A stretch of DNA of 64,000 nucleotides from Ascaphus truei (Eukaryota; Chordata; Amphibia; Anura; Ascaphidae). Positions within the stretch are counted from its first letter, which is position 1, and each line of letters opens with the position of its first letter. Under the pieces are notes generated by a model. The model was not told the origin of the DNA, ran no database searches, and saw only the letters and a program-made list of their open reading frames with translations. Positions 1 to 12,138 of the stretch are shown piece by piece. The DNA lies in the NCBI GenBank assembly GCA_036426205.1, contig WSYH01002495.1, positions 21,745 through 85,744 of the forward strand. The letters are read 5' to 3'. The translations under genes and the position numbers were made by a program.

Positions 1-1146
1 AAAGACAGGTATGGCCTAACAGCCTCGCCCTCACAACTAACGCCCATATTTAACAACCCGGAGTTCCCCCCAGGCTGGTTCCCACAGAGACTCAGTGAAT
101 TTAAAAAGTTAAAGATAATGGTAGCAGAGCAGTTTATAGGAAACGGAAAGATCCTATCGATTCAGGAACTAGAGAAAAAACACCAAACAGTGAACCTGCC
201 AATACACTACCGACACGATTTATTCGAGCAGGGCTAGTTCCGCAAGCCGGGGGATGCCCCGGCTTGCTAGCCCCACTCCCTCGGTGTCCCGCGATGTGGG
301 GGACGGCGGCAGGGGGTTCCGGGGGACCCGGCGGACCCGGCAGCGGGAGGGAGAGCGCCCCGATCGGAGGGCGCTCTTCCGCTGCTTCGGCGCGCGCCCG
401 GCACCCTCCGGCGCGCGCCAGGTTACTGCTGCGGCCGAGAACGGGCAAATGCTCGAATAAACTCGGCCGCAGCAGTATTTGGCTTCCTGCAGATCAGGCA
501 TTACTTGCAAACTCTTTCCAAAGAATTAACATTCCAACCATTAACAAATTTTGAGCGCCTATGCAGGAAAGGATATTACTGTAAGGGGTTGATCTCGGAG
601 GTGTGTCTGGCAAGAACAGCAGGTTGTTCCCAACACAATTATATGCTCAAATGGGCGGAAGATTTGAATCTAGAGATTGATAGGGAAGACTGGGAGGACA
701 TCTGGGAGGCAGCTTCCAAAACATCAATATGCACTACCACCAAAGAGAATATTTATAAAATTCTATTTCAATGGTACTTAACCCCGAGTAGGTTGAGCCA
801 GATCTTCCCCGGGACCCCAGATTTGTGCTGGAGGGGATGCGGACAAAGAGGAGATATGGCTCACATCTGGTGGAATTGTCCAAAGATTCAGGTGTTTTGG
901 GTCATGATCAAATCATTTATCCGAGAATACCTGGGGGTGGAGATTGAGATGGACCCGCTGACCATGGTGCTGGCTAAACCAATTGACGAGCTAGATATGG
1001 CAAAAAGCAGAATGACAATACACGTACTCACGGCAGCCCGCTGCTGTGTGGCAGCTGCTTGGAAAAAAATAAACCCACCATCCAAACAGACAATATTACG
1101 AAGACTCCGCGAAATAAAGTCAATGGAGCTCCTTACAGCAAACTAG
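1..1146 (+). pseudogene. L1 ORF2 C-terminal part (interrupted)
   Basis: Carboxy-terminal end of an L1 ORF2 protein (endonuclease plus reverse transcriptase), downstream of the RT core. Positions 1-237 read openly in frame 1 and end at TAG. After an inserted GC-rich block the same protein resumes at about 484 and stays open to the stop at 1,146. The second part has the SICTT...KENIYKILFQWYLTP block and a Cys/His cluster (CWRGCGQRGDMAHIWWNC) like the C-terminal zinc-knuckle region of vertebrate L1 ORF2. The catalytic RT and endonuclease lie outside the window. Confidence is high for family and high that this copy is dead. Confidence 0.85.
219..480. mobile_element. GC-rich insertion with a terminal hairpin inside L1 ORF2
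   Basis: A block of about 245 bp, far more GC-rich than its host, interrupts the L1 reading frame between about 238 and 483. A 12-bp inverted pair, TTTATTCGAGCA (219-230) and TGCTCGAATAAA (450-461), borders most of it. The right end is a hairpin: a 16-bp perfect stem, 424-439 with 462-477, whose loop contains the right inverted repeat. It encodes nothing recognisable. A small non-autonomous DNA element is likely, but the family is unknown and the exact borders are unresolved. Confidence 0.55.
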
Positions 1147-1897
1147 CCCAAAAAATGGACAAGTTCAACAAGACATGGGAAATATGGCCAGGTGTGTAAC
1201 AGACTAATATGAAAGCAATCGGAAAAAGCTAAATTGCTGGTTGGGCTGGTCCCCCCACTTCCCCCCTCCTCCCCTCCCCTTCTTTCCCTCCCCAACTCTA
1301 CTTTCCCTCCCCTCTCTTTTCACCTCTCTTGCTCTCCCCCCATCTTTTCTTTTTTCTTTCTTGACAATAAAAGATGCACACAAAGAAGCGGCCGCTTCCA
1401 TTTTAACGTACCTAATGGGGAAGTATGTGAATAGGTAATATTCAACACAGTTAGTTACATACTTAACTTAAACAGGAACAATGATTCGTGAATACCTACT
1501 GTGATGTACATGACAGTCAGTACTCCTCCAATGTATGTATAACAAAATGTATGATATGTGTGTATTTTGTGAAAAACAATAAAAAAAATTGAAACAAAAA
1601 AAAAGATCTGCTCCTAAGGGGTTACAAATATGGTAGCTTTTGTGACATGGTATCTAACAATGTCATTCCTGTTACACAAGGATTTTTTTTTTTTTGTAAC
1701 TTCAAGTGTATTGAATTTTTCAGTACAAATAGCATCGTGATACAAGTAACATGGACATTCAATGTATTACAGTCATATACGATACTTTTAGTCTCTCCCA
1801 CTGGCAAATATAGTAATCCTTGAGGAATATATCTTCCTTTATACCAGCCGGTATGTTTAGGCAGTTTAAACTTGGGGGAACAAGAAAATAAAATTTA

Positions 1898-1932
1898 GGG
1901 GGGGGGGGGGGGTTGGGGGGGGGGGGGGGGGG
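1898..1932. repeat. G-homopolymer tract in L1 3' UTR
   Basis: About 33 G broken only by TT. On the L1 sense strand this is a C-run in the 3' UTR, at the place where the other two L1 copies carry a C/T-rich tract. The plus strand could form a G-quadruplex. Its exact length is prone to assembly error. Confidence 0.8.
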
Positions 1933-2099
1933 CGCGGGCACTCTCTTCTACCGCCTTAACGTGAGTGGCTGACTAGGCCGCTGTGTTCATTGTGTTTTCT
2001 ATCCACTTGGACCACACTAAATGCTCATAATATGTACCTTCAGCTAGGTCTCGCAGTCCAATTCGCACTCTTCGAACGAGAATGCATTTAGAATTATCA

Positions 2100-5000
2100 T
2101 TGCCAAATTGTGGCTACCTCTACCCCCGGGATATCTGTCTGTGCCAGCTAAGACGTCCAGACTTTTAGATATTTGTTGCCAGTGTCATTGACCAAACTCG
2201 TCAGTTTTTCCATCTGGCATATGTACCATAATCGATTCCGAATCTTGGGAATATTTGGGATCTCTGGTTGTTTCCACATAGCTGCGATCTCGCACCTCGT
2301 TGCTGTTGCAAAATGTGCAACTAGTTATTACCTGTTTCTGAAAGGCCCGTCCATGGTCTATTCAATAGAAACAGCCACGGGTCCGGGGGAATTGTGAGGT
2401 CAAAAATCCTCTGGATCCAATGTCTAATTTCTTCCCATAGGTGTGAGATCCGAGGGCAAGACCACAGCATGTGTAACAGGTCCCCGATTCTCCACACTAT
2501 TTAGGGCACAGCGGGGAGTATCCAATGACAAACCTTGATAATTTTAGTGGGGTGAGGTACCACCTCATCAATACTTTATATGCATTCTCCTTCAAAGTAG
2601 TGCATATGGAGCTCTTGGCTGTGGCCTCTAATATGGCCGTCCAATCGTCCTCTTCCATTTCCACCCCTAAGTCTGTTTCCCATCTAGCTCTGTACGCCAG
2701 TTTTTGTTGTTGCTGTGAGCTCCAAGAACTGACCACTTCTCCATAAATCTGCGATGTAAGTCCCCACGTGTCTGTTTCTGTCAGACAGAGCTTTTCAAAT
2801 GTGGTTAGGGGCGGGTAAGGAGTATTTTTGGTGAAGAACGCTCTGATCTGGAGGTATCGGAAGAATTCGGAGTGTGGGATATTTTTCTCGGATCGGATTT
2901 GTTCGAATGATTTAACCTTGTTCGGTATACCCTCCAGATCTCTTAGCCTATGATATCCGTATTTTTTCCAGTGCCCTGCAGCGCTTACTGCTAGTCCTGG
3001 TGCAAAGTCAGGGTTGCCCCATAATGGGGACATCAAGGAGTGTTTAGAGGTCAAGGCATGCTTAAATTTAGCAGTCTCCCAAACCGACAGCGAGTTGGTC
3101 ACCGATGAGAGCGGCCGTTCAGCCATTTAACGGCTGTTTTGGGTAGCCACAGCAAATTGTCTATCTCCAATGGGGCACAAGCCCTCTTTTTAGATCCACC
3201 CATCTTTGGTCTGCCATTGTGTGAGTTGACACAATTGCGCCGCTTTATAATAAGATACCAGGCAAGGTACCGCTAGGCCCCCTGTTCGTGTGGTTTTTCT
3301 CATAATTGTCTTATTTACACTCGTTTTTTTCCCTCCCCATATAAACTCAGAGATATCAGACTGAAGTGAGAGTATGTCCTTCAGTCTAAGTGGCACAGGC
3401 AGAGTCTGGAACAAGTATAGGATACGGGGGAGGAGATTCATCTTTACACTATGTATCCTACCTATCCAGGAGATCTTGTGGGGCATCCATTTTTTCAAGT
3501 CCTCTTTCAGTGTCTTAATTAGCTTGGGGTAATTAGCTTCATAGATGCCTCTGTAATCTTTGGTGATGTGAACTCCTAGATATTTAATATGTTGTGGTTG
3601 CCAATTAAAGTTCAGACGCAGTAGTTTTTCGGTTTCTTTCGGGAGGCTAATATTCAGGGCCTCGGATTTGGTTTGGTTTATTTTGAATCCTGATATTTAT
3701 TAAATTTATCCAACAGGTCAAATAGGTTCGGTAGGGAGGTTAGAGGTCTTGAGATCAACAGTAGTACAGTGGCGGCGCCGCTGAGTCTAAAGCGGCCGCC
3801 ACCGTGGTTAAAAAAACCGCGGGCGACGCGCGGCAGTCTCCGGCCGCAAACCGGGCAGGTTTGCGGTCGCTTTCCCGCGCCTCGGGCGCTTTCAATAGTA
3901 AGCGCCATAGCGCTTATCTATTGAAGCGCGGGAAAGTCCGGGGAACGTGCGGGTAGTGCACACGCAACTTTCCCCGACTTGCCCGTCGCGTGCCCGGCCA
4001 GCTCCCATCTTTTGTAAGACTCAGCTTGGCCGGGACAGTATATCGTCCGCATACAGGGCAACCTTGTGGGATTGTGAAAGTACAGTAATCCCTGATATAT
4101 CCGGGTTGTTACGGATCTGCGCTGCCAGGGGCTCCATAGATAGGGAGAATAACAGGGGAGATAATGGGTACCCCTGTCGTGTGCCGCTTTTAATTTGGAA
4201 TAGATTTGAAGGGAAACCCTGAGGGAGGACCCTGGCAGCGGGGCCAGAGAAGAGCGACATTATCGCCCCACTCACCTTTTCACCAAAGCCAAATGCTCCA
4301 AGCGTCTGTTTTAGGTAGGGCCAGTCAATCCTGTCAAACGCTTTTTCCGCATCCAGACTCAACATCATAACGTTTAATTTCTGATTATTGGCTATTTCTA
4401 GCAGATCAATGATTCGTCGGGTGTTGTCCGCAGCTTGTCTACCCATAATAAAACCGACTTGATCTGGATGAATGAGTCTGGGCAGGATATGACTTAATCT
4501 ATTGGCCAGTAGTTTGGCGTAGATTTTGACATCTGTGTTGATTAGGGAGATTGGTCTATAGCTTTTGCAGTCCTGCGGATCCTTCCCTGGTTTATAAATT
4601 ACTGAGATCGACGCCTGGAGCATCTGCTTCGGGAACGGGGCTCCTGCTAAAACAGCATTATACATTTGGAGCAGCCACGGGGCTAAGTTCTTGGTGAACT
4701 TCTTGTAGTACTGCCCGAAAACCCATCAGGCCCCGGGGCCTTTGAGGGCTTGAGGTCCGTGATGACCTGGGTAAGTTCTTCCAATGTGAAATCAGCCTCT
4801 AGCACCTCCCTATCCAGCTCGCTCAGCCCCGTCAGGTTGGACCTTGCTAGAAAATCTTCCATGGCCCTTGTGGTTTTGGGATTATGTGCCACTTTCTCTC
4901 CATTATATACATTTTCGTAGAATGATTTAAATTCCTTGACTATGCTTTTTGGGTTAGATGTGGAGGTGCTGCCTTTCAGGCGGACCGCCTGTAAGTTATA

Positions 5001-6150
5001 GTTGGGCTATCTAGTATGTAGTTTACGGGCTAGCATGGTATCTGGCCTGTTAGCCTTTTCATAGAATTTCCTCCGTGACCAACTTAGGGATTTGTCAGCC
5101 TGAGAGACCATCAGCAAGTTGAGTTCAATTTTGGTATTCTTTATCTCCAACAAGACCCCTGGGTCCCGTTTCTGTTTGTGCCTTGACGTAAGAGAATGTA
5201 ATTTGGCTTGGAGGGATGCAATCTTATTATTGCGCTCTCTCTTTCTACGGGCTGCGATGCCAATTAGCGTGCCCCTTATGGTTGCCTTATTGGCCTCCCA
5301 GAGGGTGAGATCCGAGCTCACCGAACCATAATTAGTCGTAAAGAATTGATCAATCTCCTTTCCGACTGAGCCACAAATATCTGGGATCTTAAGGATGGAC
5401 TCATTCAACTTCCAGTTTGCGCCAGGCCTGTCAGAGTGAATTTGGTTGCACCTCAGCTCTATAGGCACGTGGTCTGACCGTGAAATGTCATGGATCTCCA
5501 CTTGGGCAACCAAGGGGACCAGTCTACTAGATATGAAGAAGTAGTCGATTCTGCTGTAAGCATCATGAGGGTGGGAGTAGAAAGTATAGTTTTTTTTCAG
5601 TGGGGTGGAGTTCCCTCCAGATGTCAACTAACTGGATTTTCTTAAGGCCTGCTTTTAGGTTGTCTATCACCTTCTTCCGACAGTTTCTAGAAATACCTGA
5701 CCTGTCTAGTCTTGGGTTTAATATTAGGTTGAAGTCTCCTGCTAGTATTATGTGGTCTTTGGCTACCTGGTGTAGTTTCTGGAAAAATTCCCTAGAGAAG
5801 TCGTGACTTTGCTCGCAGGGAGCATATATCGAGGCTAGCGTTATTGATTGTTCTTGTATGGTTCCCACTACTATCAAGTATCTGCCTTCGCTATCTCTCT
5901 TGATTGTTTCTAAGGTGAATGGAACCCTGTTATGAAAGATAACCCCGACCCCTCTTTTTTTTCCCCCAACTGACGCTAAGTAAAATTGTGCAAATTGTCT
6001 ATCTAGGTATTTGGGTGTACTGCTGCGGCTAAAATGGGTTTCCTGTACTAGGAGAATATCGACCAATTCTTTGTAAAATCTGTGAACGCCACTTTCCTTT
6101 TCGTAGGGTTGTTAAACCCTTTTACGTTGTTAGATAAAATATTCAGAGCC
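2100..6150 (-). pseudogene. L1 ORF2 (endonuclease/reverse transcriptase), broken
   Basis: ORF2 of the decayed L1. In sense order: an APE-type endonuclease at about 6,150-5,007 (ILLVQETHFS, LAGDFNLILNPRLDRSG, SRIDYFFISSR, SRSDHVPIEL), then the RT from 4,892 (KAPGPDGF) through SYRPISLINTD, GFIMGRQAADN, LSLDAEKAFDRIDWPY, GTRQGYPLSPLLF and the catalytic LYADD at about 4,040. It then passes a foreign GC-rich insert (about 3,753-4,033) and continues as thumb and C-terminal domain at 3,740-2,100. It is split over at least seven frames, so it is non-functional. The endonuclease would nick target DNA and the RT would prime reverse transcription there. Confidence 0.9.
3753..4033. mobile_element. GC-rich insertion in L1 reverse transcriptase
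   Basis: About 280 bp of GC-rich sequence splits the RT immediately after the YADD box. The L1 frame stops matching at about 4,033 and resumes at about 3,750 (SRPLTSLPN). ACAGTA-like words occur at both edges and could be a short target duplication. It has internal inverted repeats, for example GGCGGCGCCGC with GCGGCCGCC near the left end and CGGCCAGCT with AGCTTGGCCG near the right end. Coding content: none seen. It resembles the 219-480 insert in base composition but not clearly in sequence. Confidence 0.5.
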
Positions 6151-7845
6151 ATATACTGGGATTGATAGAGGGGCTGCACATTATGCTGATACAATAATTA
6201 GGTGGTCTGTATCTGAGCCGAAGAGTTTCGTGTGTGTGGGTTGTGGTAGACGTGTGTAGCGAGGTTTTACCTAGCCTTTGCTTGAGAGTGACCCGCGTCC
6301 CAGGGAGAGGGTGAGGGGGGGCGGGAAGGGGGTGGGCGGGCAGGGGCAAAAAAGGGCAAAAAAAAAGAAAGTGAGAAGATCCGTGTCAAGGCTGATCCAG
6401 AGTCGGCCCTCTTGCCCTACTTGTCGGACAGCCATCTGGTACCCGAATAAGGGGTGTTCCAGCGTTTGCGGGCCTGTCCTCCGTAGAGCTAAATGGGTCC
6501 CATGGACTACTTCCATGTGATACCTCCTGAGGCGCCGGCGAACAACCAGGGGTGGTTCGCACCGGCAGTGATCCATGATCATGAAATGCGGTGTATTGCG
6601 GCACACAATATCAGTCTTTATTATAACTTGAATAAACTGGGTGTATTGTCAAACTTATCGTAACTTGACTTAACTTAGCGTCGGCTCTGCGGACGCGTCC
6701 CGGTGCCCGAAGACCCCCTTCCGACCGGAGGCCCGCCACTCCCACAGATGGTGATTCTCGTTTGCGATTTGTACAGGGGACACACGTTCCTCCCCCTACC
6801 ACGTCTAGGGGTGCCGTGCGGGGGCCCACGGCCTGGCCGGGGAGATGTCCAGTGTTGTAGGACCCCCTCGAGGGCATCCCCGAGCACCCCGGCACGCCGC
6901 CAGCCGACTGCTGTGATGTCATCGTGCCCCTATAGCAAAAACATAACATTCAACTGTAATGATCTACTATAACTTGAACCATTTTGGTTAACCTAACCTG
7001 AACCAGACCCTCTTAAGCAAGTAGTACCCCTATCCCCCCCTTTGAAAACTTGTGAGTCTTTCTGGCCATTTCAGAGTCTCCGCCGAGACTAATCTCTCCC
7101 CCTTCTGTTAATTGCCACAACACTCGTCCGGGGTACAATACCCATCCTCTGCCGACTCCCGGGGGCACTATCTGCTTTAAGTATCTGTGAACGCAGCCCT
7201 GGCCTATTTGGTCTGGAGCTGGGGGTGTACGGGAGCACCTAAGCTAGTGTAGCTTGTCTGTAGTTACGCTTACGGGGGCTGCTTGTGGGATCCCTCTTCC
7301 TGTTGACCCTGGTGCTTAACTAAGGGATTGCCCTCCTCCACCCGACACCCGTAGAGGATGCGCGGGGTGTAGAGAACTCCTCGCCTGCTCCCTGCCCTTT
7401 CCCACTTGCCTTTGATCCCCTTCCCCCCCCCCCCAGACCCCATGCACCGCTCCCTCAGTCCTGTGTCAGTCTCGGTGGCTTTGGCTCTGGCTGCAGTCTG
7501 CCCTCCGGAAGTGCCCCGTGACCCGGAAGTTCCCCCAGGGGCAGAAGTGCCTGGCTGTCGGGGTGCCTCTGCTGTGATGCCGAGCTGTGCGCAGGTCCGT
7601 GGTGCCTCCTCCTCGCTCCTCGCGCCTTCAGCCTGCTTTCCCGCTCGCAGCCTTACCGCTGGTCCCAGAAGATGGTTGCTGACGTCACGCTGCTGCAGTT
7701 CCCGGAAAAGACCGCCAGGGGGGGGGGGGGGGGGGGGCAATGCAGGTACTTCTATGGCCGGCCATTTTAACATGAAGAGGGGAATGGGGTACGGGTCCCT
7801 TTAATTGCTCAGTTGGTCCCATTGAGCTGCGGAGGACTCGGATCC

Positions 7846-8820
7846 TCACGTGGTTTCCTCAGTCTCGGCTCCCACTCTGCTCCAGGACATCGTCAGTGCC
7901 GGACCTGCTTTTGATTCCAGGTGAGGAGGCTGAGAGGGACCAGGGCTGGGGTTTTTTTGTTGTAGTCTCAGCTTTTTGAGGAAGCCATCGCTGTTTTCCA
8001 CCCTCCACAGGGTATTTGCCACTCCGTTTTTGACTACTAGGAGGGCGAACGGAAACAGCCACCTATATCTGACCCCCCTGTCCTGTAAGATTTTTGTCAC
8101 AGGTCCCAGGTTGCGTCTTCTTGAAAGGGTAGCTGGGGAGAGATCCTGATAGATCTGGAGTTTGACATCCTCAAACTCCATGGTTCTGGATTCCCTGGCT
8201 ATCCGACAGACAGAGTCCTTTATTTTGTAATAGTGGAAGCGGACAATTATGTCGCATGGGGGGTCTCCTGCCTGTGACTTCGATCGTAGGGCCCTGTGGC
8301 ACCTGTCTAGATGTAAGTCCTGGGCTGATTTGTCTGGCAGGAGGTGTTCCAGCCACTTCTGAACATATTCCTCAGGGTCGTTCACAGCCTCTGGGACCCC
8401 CCGAATGCGGACATTGTTACGTCTGTCGCGATTCTACACATCCTCTTGTTTGTCTGTGATGTCGCGGATTTTGTCCTGCAGCTGGCCAACCACCGTATTT
8501 GTCTGTGTTGAAGGGCCCGCGTGTTGGCATCCATCTTGGTTTCCAAGGTCCCGGTCCTCTCCCCCAGCCCATCCAGATCCCTCCTCAGATTCCACAGTTC
8601 TCTGCGGAAGAACTGCTTCATTTCTGTGCAGAATTCCCTGAGGTCCTTTCTGGTGACCAGTTCTTGGTCATCCGCTCTCGGTGCGGATCTGTCCGCTTCA
8701 GCATCTGTCTGCATCTCTGGTGTGAGGGGTTCGGGGTCATTTCCCGCTGCTGGGTTTTTTTTTATTAAAATAAGTGGTGACCGAGGGGTCCTTTTGCTTG
8801 GATTTCGCCTTTGTCGGCAT
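7846..8820 (-). pseudogene. L1 ORF1 RNA-binding protein, frameshifted
   Basis: ORF1 of the decayed L1, equivalent to the intact 320-codon ORF at 54,926-55,888. The likely start is the ATG at 8,820 (MPTKAKSKQKDP). The coiled-coil part (LRRDLDGLGERTGTLETKMDAN) is in a second frame, 8,714-8,382, and the C-terminal half (DRCHRALRSK, IYQDLSPATLSRRR, GVRYRWLFPFALLV) is in the frame 8,385-7,846. L1 ORF1 proteins form coiled-coil trimers that coat the element RNA. At least two frameshifts break it. The RRM portion around the frame change is poorly preserved. Confidence 0.85.
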
Positions 8821-8972
8821 CCCTGGGTATTCCGATTGATGATCGTGCCAAAATGCTGCTTGTGCGGTCGCTTGATGTGCCGCTTTTTATTAATAATTGT
8901 GCGAGCAGAGCTAGAAACCTAAGCTTCCATCCACTCAGGCTTCGCGCATGCGCCTCCTACACAAGGATTTTT

Positions 8973-9330
8973 AACTATTAATATCACATTCTCAGTCAGT
9001 GGCAATTGTTGTTCATTGGGAGTAGCAATACTCAGTATTAATGGAGAATTTGAGATATACTGCACTCCCATTCAGTGGCGATTTTCGCTTTTAGATAAAA
9101 TGGAGCTGTGGTATCTGGTCCAATAGGACAGAGGGAGGATCATCAACACTTTGATATAGTGCCGAGATGCAAACATTGCAAGTTGTTATATATATTATTA
9201 AATATTTTTTTCTTGGCCAGTCCACCTTTATTTTATATTACAATACTATTAAAGTTTAACTTTTAACTAATACATCATTACATTTATTTGGAGTGCTATA
9301 ATAGGGACCTTCTTTTCATTCCTATCTTTT
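8973..9330. other. AT-rich non-coding stretch, possible Penelope-like tail
   Basis: No gene. The last 150 bp (ATTAAAGTTTAACTTTT ... TTTGGAGTGCTATAATAGGGA) resemble the end of the insert at 23,115-23,659 (ATTAAAGGTTATATTTT ... TTTGGAGTACAGG) and more loosely 63,170-63,230. This looks like one repeat tail. Assignment to Penelope-like elements is inference. Confidence 0.4.
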
Positions 9331-9331
9331 C

Positions 9332-10088
9332 TTGATAGATTTTCTTTGCTCGTATTCCAGCAAGGCAAAGGTCCTTAACAACTTTCTCAAGATATACCCC
9401 GAGGAGACAGGGCGGAAAGCCACCTCAGCGCGACTACCGTTCAACGACAAGTGGACGGACGCCTATGAAAAGGCGTTCATCGGCCTGAAAAGCCTAACAG
9501 AAGCACCTGTTCTCACTTAATGTTCTTCTTTGTTATAAGACCGTGTGCCTGGACTATTCTCTTTACCCTGATACCACTTGGGGAACTGGTAGGATGACCC
9601 CCCTTGGTCTGTGGGCACCGGCAGGTGACATTATAGTGCTTCATTGATTGTGTGCCAGATCACCTCTTTCTCACTTATTCCGACCCAGAACAGCCCTACA
9701 TTCTCCCATGTAGATGCAAGTCTTTGGCTTGGATGCCATCCTGCACCAGAAATACCCGGAGGGATTCCGACCAGTAGCCTACGTCAGCCGTAGTCTGACT
9801 CCCAGCGAGCAGAACTGCCCGGTACACAAGCTGGAGTTCCTTGCTCTTAAATGGGCAATCATGGATAAATTCAATGATTACCTCTATGGCGTCACTTTTG
9901 AAGTAAGGATGGATAACAATCCGCTCACTTACATATTGACCACCGCCAAGTTGGATGCTACCGGCCATCGATGCTTGGTGGCCTTATCAAACTACAAATT
10001 TACCCTGAAATATAAACCGGGACCTCTGAACATAGGAGCCGATGGTCTATCCCGAAGACCAGGACTAACTGCCACCTCCAGACGATGA
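9332..10088 (+). pseudogene. gypsy pol: RT end and RNase H
   Basis: The first 62 codons (SYSSKAKVLNNFLKIYPEE ... FIGLKSLTEAPVLT) are the connection region after the RT thumb. After an inserted block at 9,520-9,666 the RNase H domain continues to 10,088: GLDAILHQKYPEGFRPVAY, SRSLTPSEQN, the conserved KLEFLALKWAI helix, MDNNPLTYI and the PGPLNIGADGLSRRPG end typical of Ty3/gypsy RNase H. The frame is then lost, and the downstream linker (ELWEEIPGPGIRAMC) sits in another frame. RNase H would degrade template RNA during reverse transcription. Confidence 0.85.
9520..9666. mobile_element. Short insertion in gypsy RNase H
   Basis: About 147 bp separates two halves of the same protein (LTEAPVL then SY/SDPEQPYIL). 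TTCTCACTTA occurs at both edges (about 9,510-9,519 and 9,667-9,676), a 10-bp target duplication. The inserted block has no coding match. Family not recognised. Confidence 0.6.
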
Positions 10089-10276
10089 ACTCTGGGAGGA
10101 GATCCCTGGACCAGGGATACGAGCCATGTGCAACACAGCGGCTATCATAGGAGGTAAAGTGGCCTCAGAACTGTGGGTGGTCGGTTCCTTGACATGCCAA
10201 TCCAAGGCTATCCGCTGCTTACTGTGACCCCGATGGGATTAACATCACTCCAGATAAGATCATCGCGTGGCGCGAT

Positions 10277-11440
10277 ATGGTACAATATCAGATAAGGGAC
10301 TCCGTGGCTGGCATTATCCGCCAGGCCATCCAGAAAAACAAGCCTGCCATTCTGAAACGTGCTCCCAGCGACATGGTCACCATTCTCATGCGAGAAGCAG
10401 ATAAGTTCGAGATCAACAATGGGCTACTCTATCAGGTGGTGAAATACTATAACCATCCGGATAGAAGACAACTGGTTCTCCGAAGGAACTTACAATATAT
10501 GGTTCTGAAAGCCTTGCACAACGAGCATGGACATCTCGGTGTTGAATAGACCTTTAGACTCATCAGAGACATGTTCTTTTAGCCAAAAATGCGTGAGTCA
10601 GTAGAATGACACTGTTGGTGGTGTTCCAGATGTATTCAATGAAAAACGCTTCCTACCTGAGCTACACCAATGGCTCACCTGAAAAGCTTGGGCCCCATAG
10701 ACTTGGTGTGCATTGATTTCTTGTGCATCGATCCTGACGCCCGAGAGATCTGTAACGTGCTGGTCGTCATGGACCATTACACACGATATGCTCAGGACTT
10801 TCCAAGCAAACACCAGAAGGCCATCATGGTGGCGAAGATTCTATGGGAAAAGTACTTTGTGCATTATGGTCTACCCAACCGCCTTCAATTTGACCAAGGC
10901 AGGGATTTTGAAAGCAAGTTGATCCGGGATCTGCTCAAAATTCTGGGCATCACCAAGTCTCGGACAACTCCGTAAAATCCGGAGGGTGACGCTCTGCCGG
11001 AGCGATTCAACAGGACGTTGCTTGACATGCTCGGCACGTTGAAAGGCGATCAGAAGACACTGTGGAGTAGACATGTGGAAGCACTAGTACATGCGTACAA
11101 TTGTACCCGACACGAGTCCACGGGATTCTCCCCATACTTCCTTATGTTTGGGTGCGAAGCCAGGCTGCCAGTGGGTGTACGTCTGCGAGTGTCAACAGAC
11201 AGGATACATAACGCAATGCACTTCAAATACGTGCAAAGTCTTCAGGAAAACCTGCAACAGGCTTACCAGCAAGCTGAGAAGTCCGCTGCCCAACTCAATG
11301 TCAACAACAAGAGGCGCTATGACCACAAGGTCAGACACCCGGAAATCCGTCCTGGAAATGCCGTGTTTCTCCACAACCTAGGGATTCCCGGGAAACACAA
11401 ACTCGCTGACCGTTGGTATGACGGTGTGTTCAAGGTCTAG
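10277..11440 (+). pseudogene. gypsy integrase
   Basis: Retroviral-type integrase of the gypsy element. The N-terminal zinc domain ends at HNEHGHLGVE (to 10,549), and a spacer with stops follows. The catalytic core runs 10,670-11,440 in one frame: first Asp in CIDFLCID, second Asp in QFDQGRDFES, then a premature TAA at 10,973-10,975, then the Glu in LPERFNRTLL. YNCTRHESTGFSPYFLMFG and the C-terminal KHKLADRWYDGVFKV follow, as in vertebrate gypsy integrases. All three acidic catalytic residues survive, but the stop between the second Asp and the Glu and the frame breaks before the core disable it. Confidence 0.88.
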
Positions 11441-12138
11441 TCCCAGATCCCGGGCCTCTCGGTCTACCGTATAAAAGACACAAATGGTCGGGTAACCGTA
11501 ACCACCTTCTCCCCATTGCGCAGGTGGGAGACGATGAACCAGAGTTACTGGCCACACCACTGGACGGTGAGCTGGAACAATCCAAAGCTAGCCAAGAGAC
11601 TGTACTGGAAACCATCAATGAGACCGTAGAGGATCCTATGGAGGGACTCTCTCAAAGGGACCCCAAAATCCTGGTGCACCTCCTGGAGAGGCCACGGGAA
11701 AAGGGCCCCGACAAACAATGCCCCCTAGGCTGGCTCCAATGAGCAACCTTTGGACCACAGAAGCCCATGCTTCTTCCCACAAAGAGACATTTCAGAGACA
11801 TTTATACCCTCAATGGGAGAGGCTGAGCCTCAGGAATATATACATTACTCCCCACAGGGAGTAGAACAAGAGCTTCACCGAAGCCAAAGAATGAGGTACT
11901 CTCCCAACCGGGTAGCCTACGATTCATTTGGGGGCACCCCACTATAAGGCTCAGCAGTGGTCTAGGAGTAAAATACACTCCATTATTGTGATGTTTACAC
12001 AAATGTACAATCTTATGTAAAGTCGTTAATGATGGTTAAGTTGTGTTATATGATGCATTTTTATTATTTAACTCATTGTGTGTATAGATGTGTTATGCTG
12101 TTCCAAGCGGGGACGTTCGTCTTTTCACCATGGGGAGA
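11441..12138 (+). pseudogene. gypsy 3' coding tail and pre-LTR region
   Basis: After the integrase a degenerate tail follows (SQIPGLSVYRIKDTNGRVTVTTFSPL, later HRSQRMRYSPNRVAYDSFGGTPL ending at about 11,945). The second gypsy copy ends the same way (RGTPL). About 190 bp of non-coding DNA leads to a purine tract just before the LTR. Confidence 0.6.

Larger units (their letters stand above)
1..1604 (+). mobile_element. L1-group LINE, 3' fragment
   Basis: The 3' part of a non-LTR retrotransposon running off the left edge of the window. It holds the C-terminal end of ORF2, then a 3' UTR with a strongly pyrimidine-rich tract (about 1,250-1,360), then AATAAA-like sequence and an A-rich tail ending at 1,604. 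The protein matches the C-termini of the two full-length L1 copies in this window, sharing the block around SICTT, WYLTP and RLS. A GC-rich insertion splits ORF2 near 238-483. No target duplication can be tested because the 5' end lies outside. Confidence 0.85.
1683..8957 (-). mobile_element. Full-length L1-group LINE, decayed copy
   Basis: Reads on the minus strand from a 5' end at 8,957 (sense start GGAGGCGCATGCGCGAA) to a poly(A) seen as a T-run at 1,683-1,695. The same 15-nt motif TACACAAGGATTTTT lies at 1,673-1,687 and 8,958-8,972, a typical L1 target-site duplication. Order in sense: short 5' UTR, ORF1 (about 8,820-7,846), inter-ORF spacer of about 1.7 kb, ORF2 (about 6,150-2,100), 3' UTR with a C-run. 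Both ORFs carry many frameshifts and stops, and a GC-rich element sits in the RT. Its 5' terminus matches that of the copy at 49-56 kb, so both count as full length. Confidence 0.9.
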
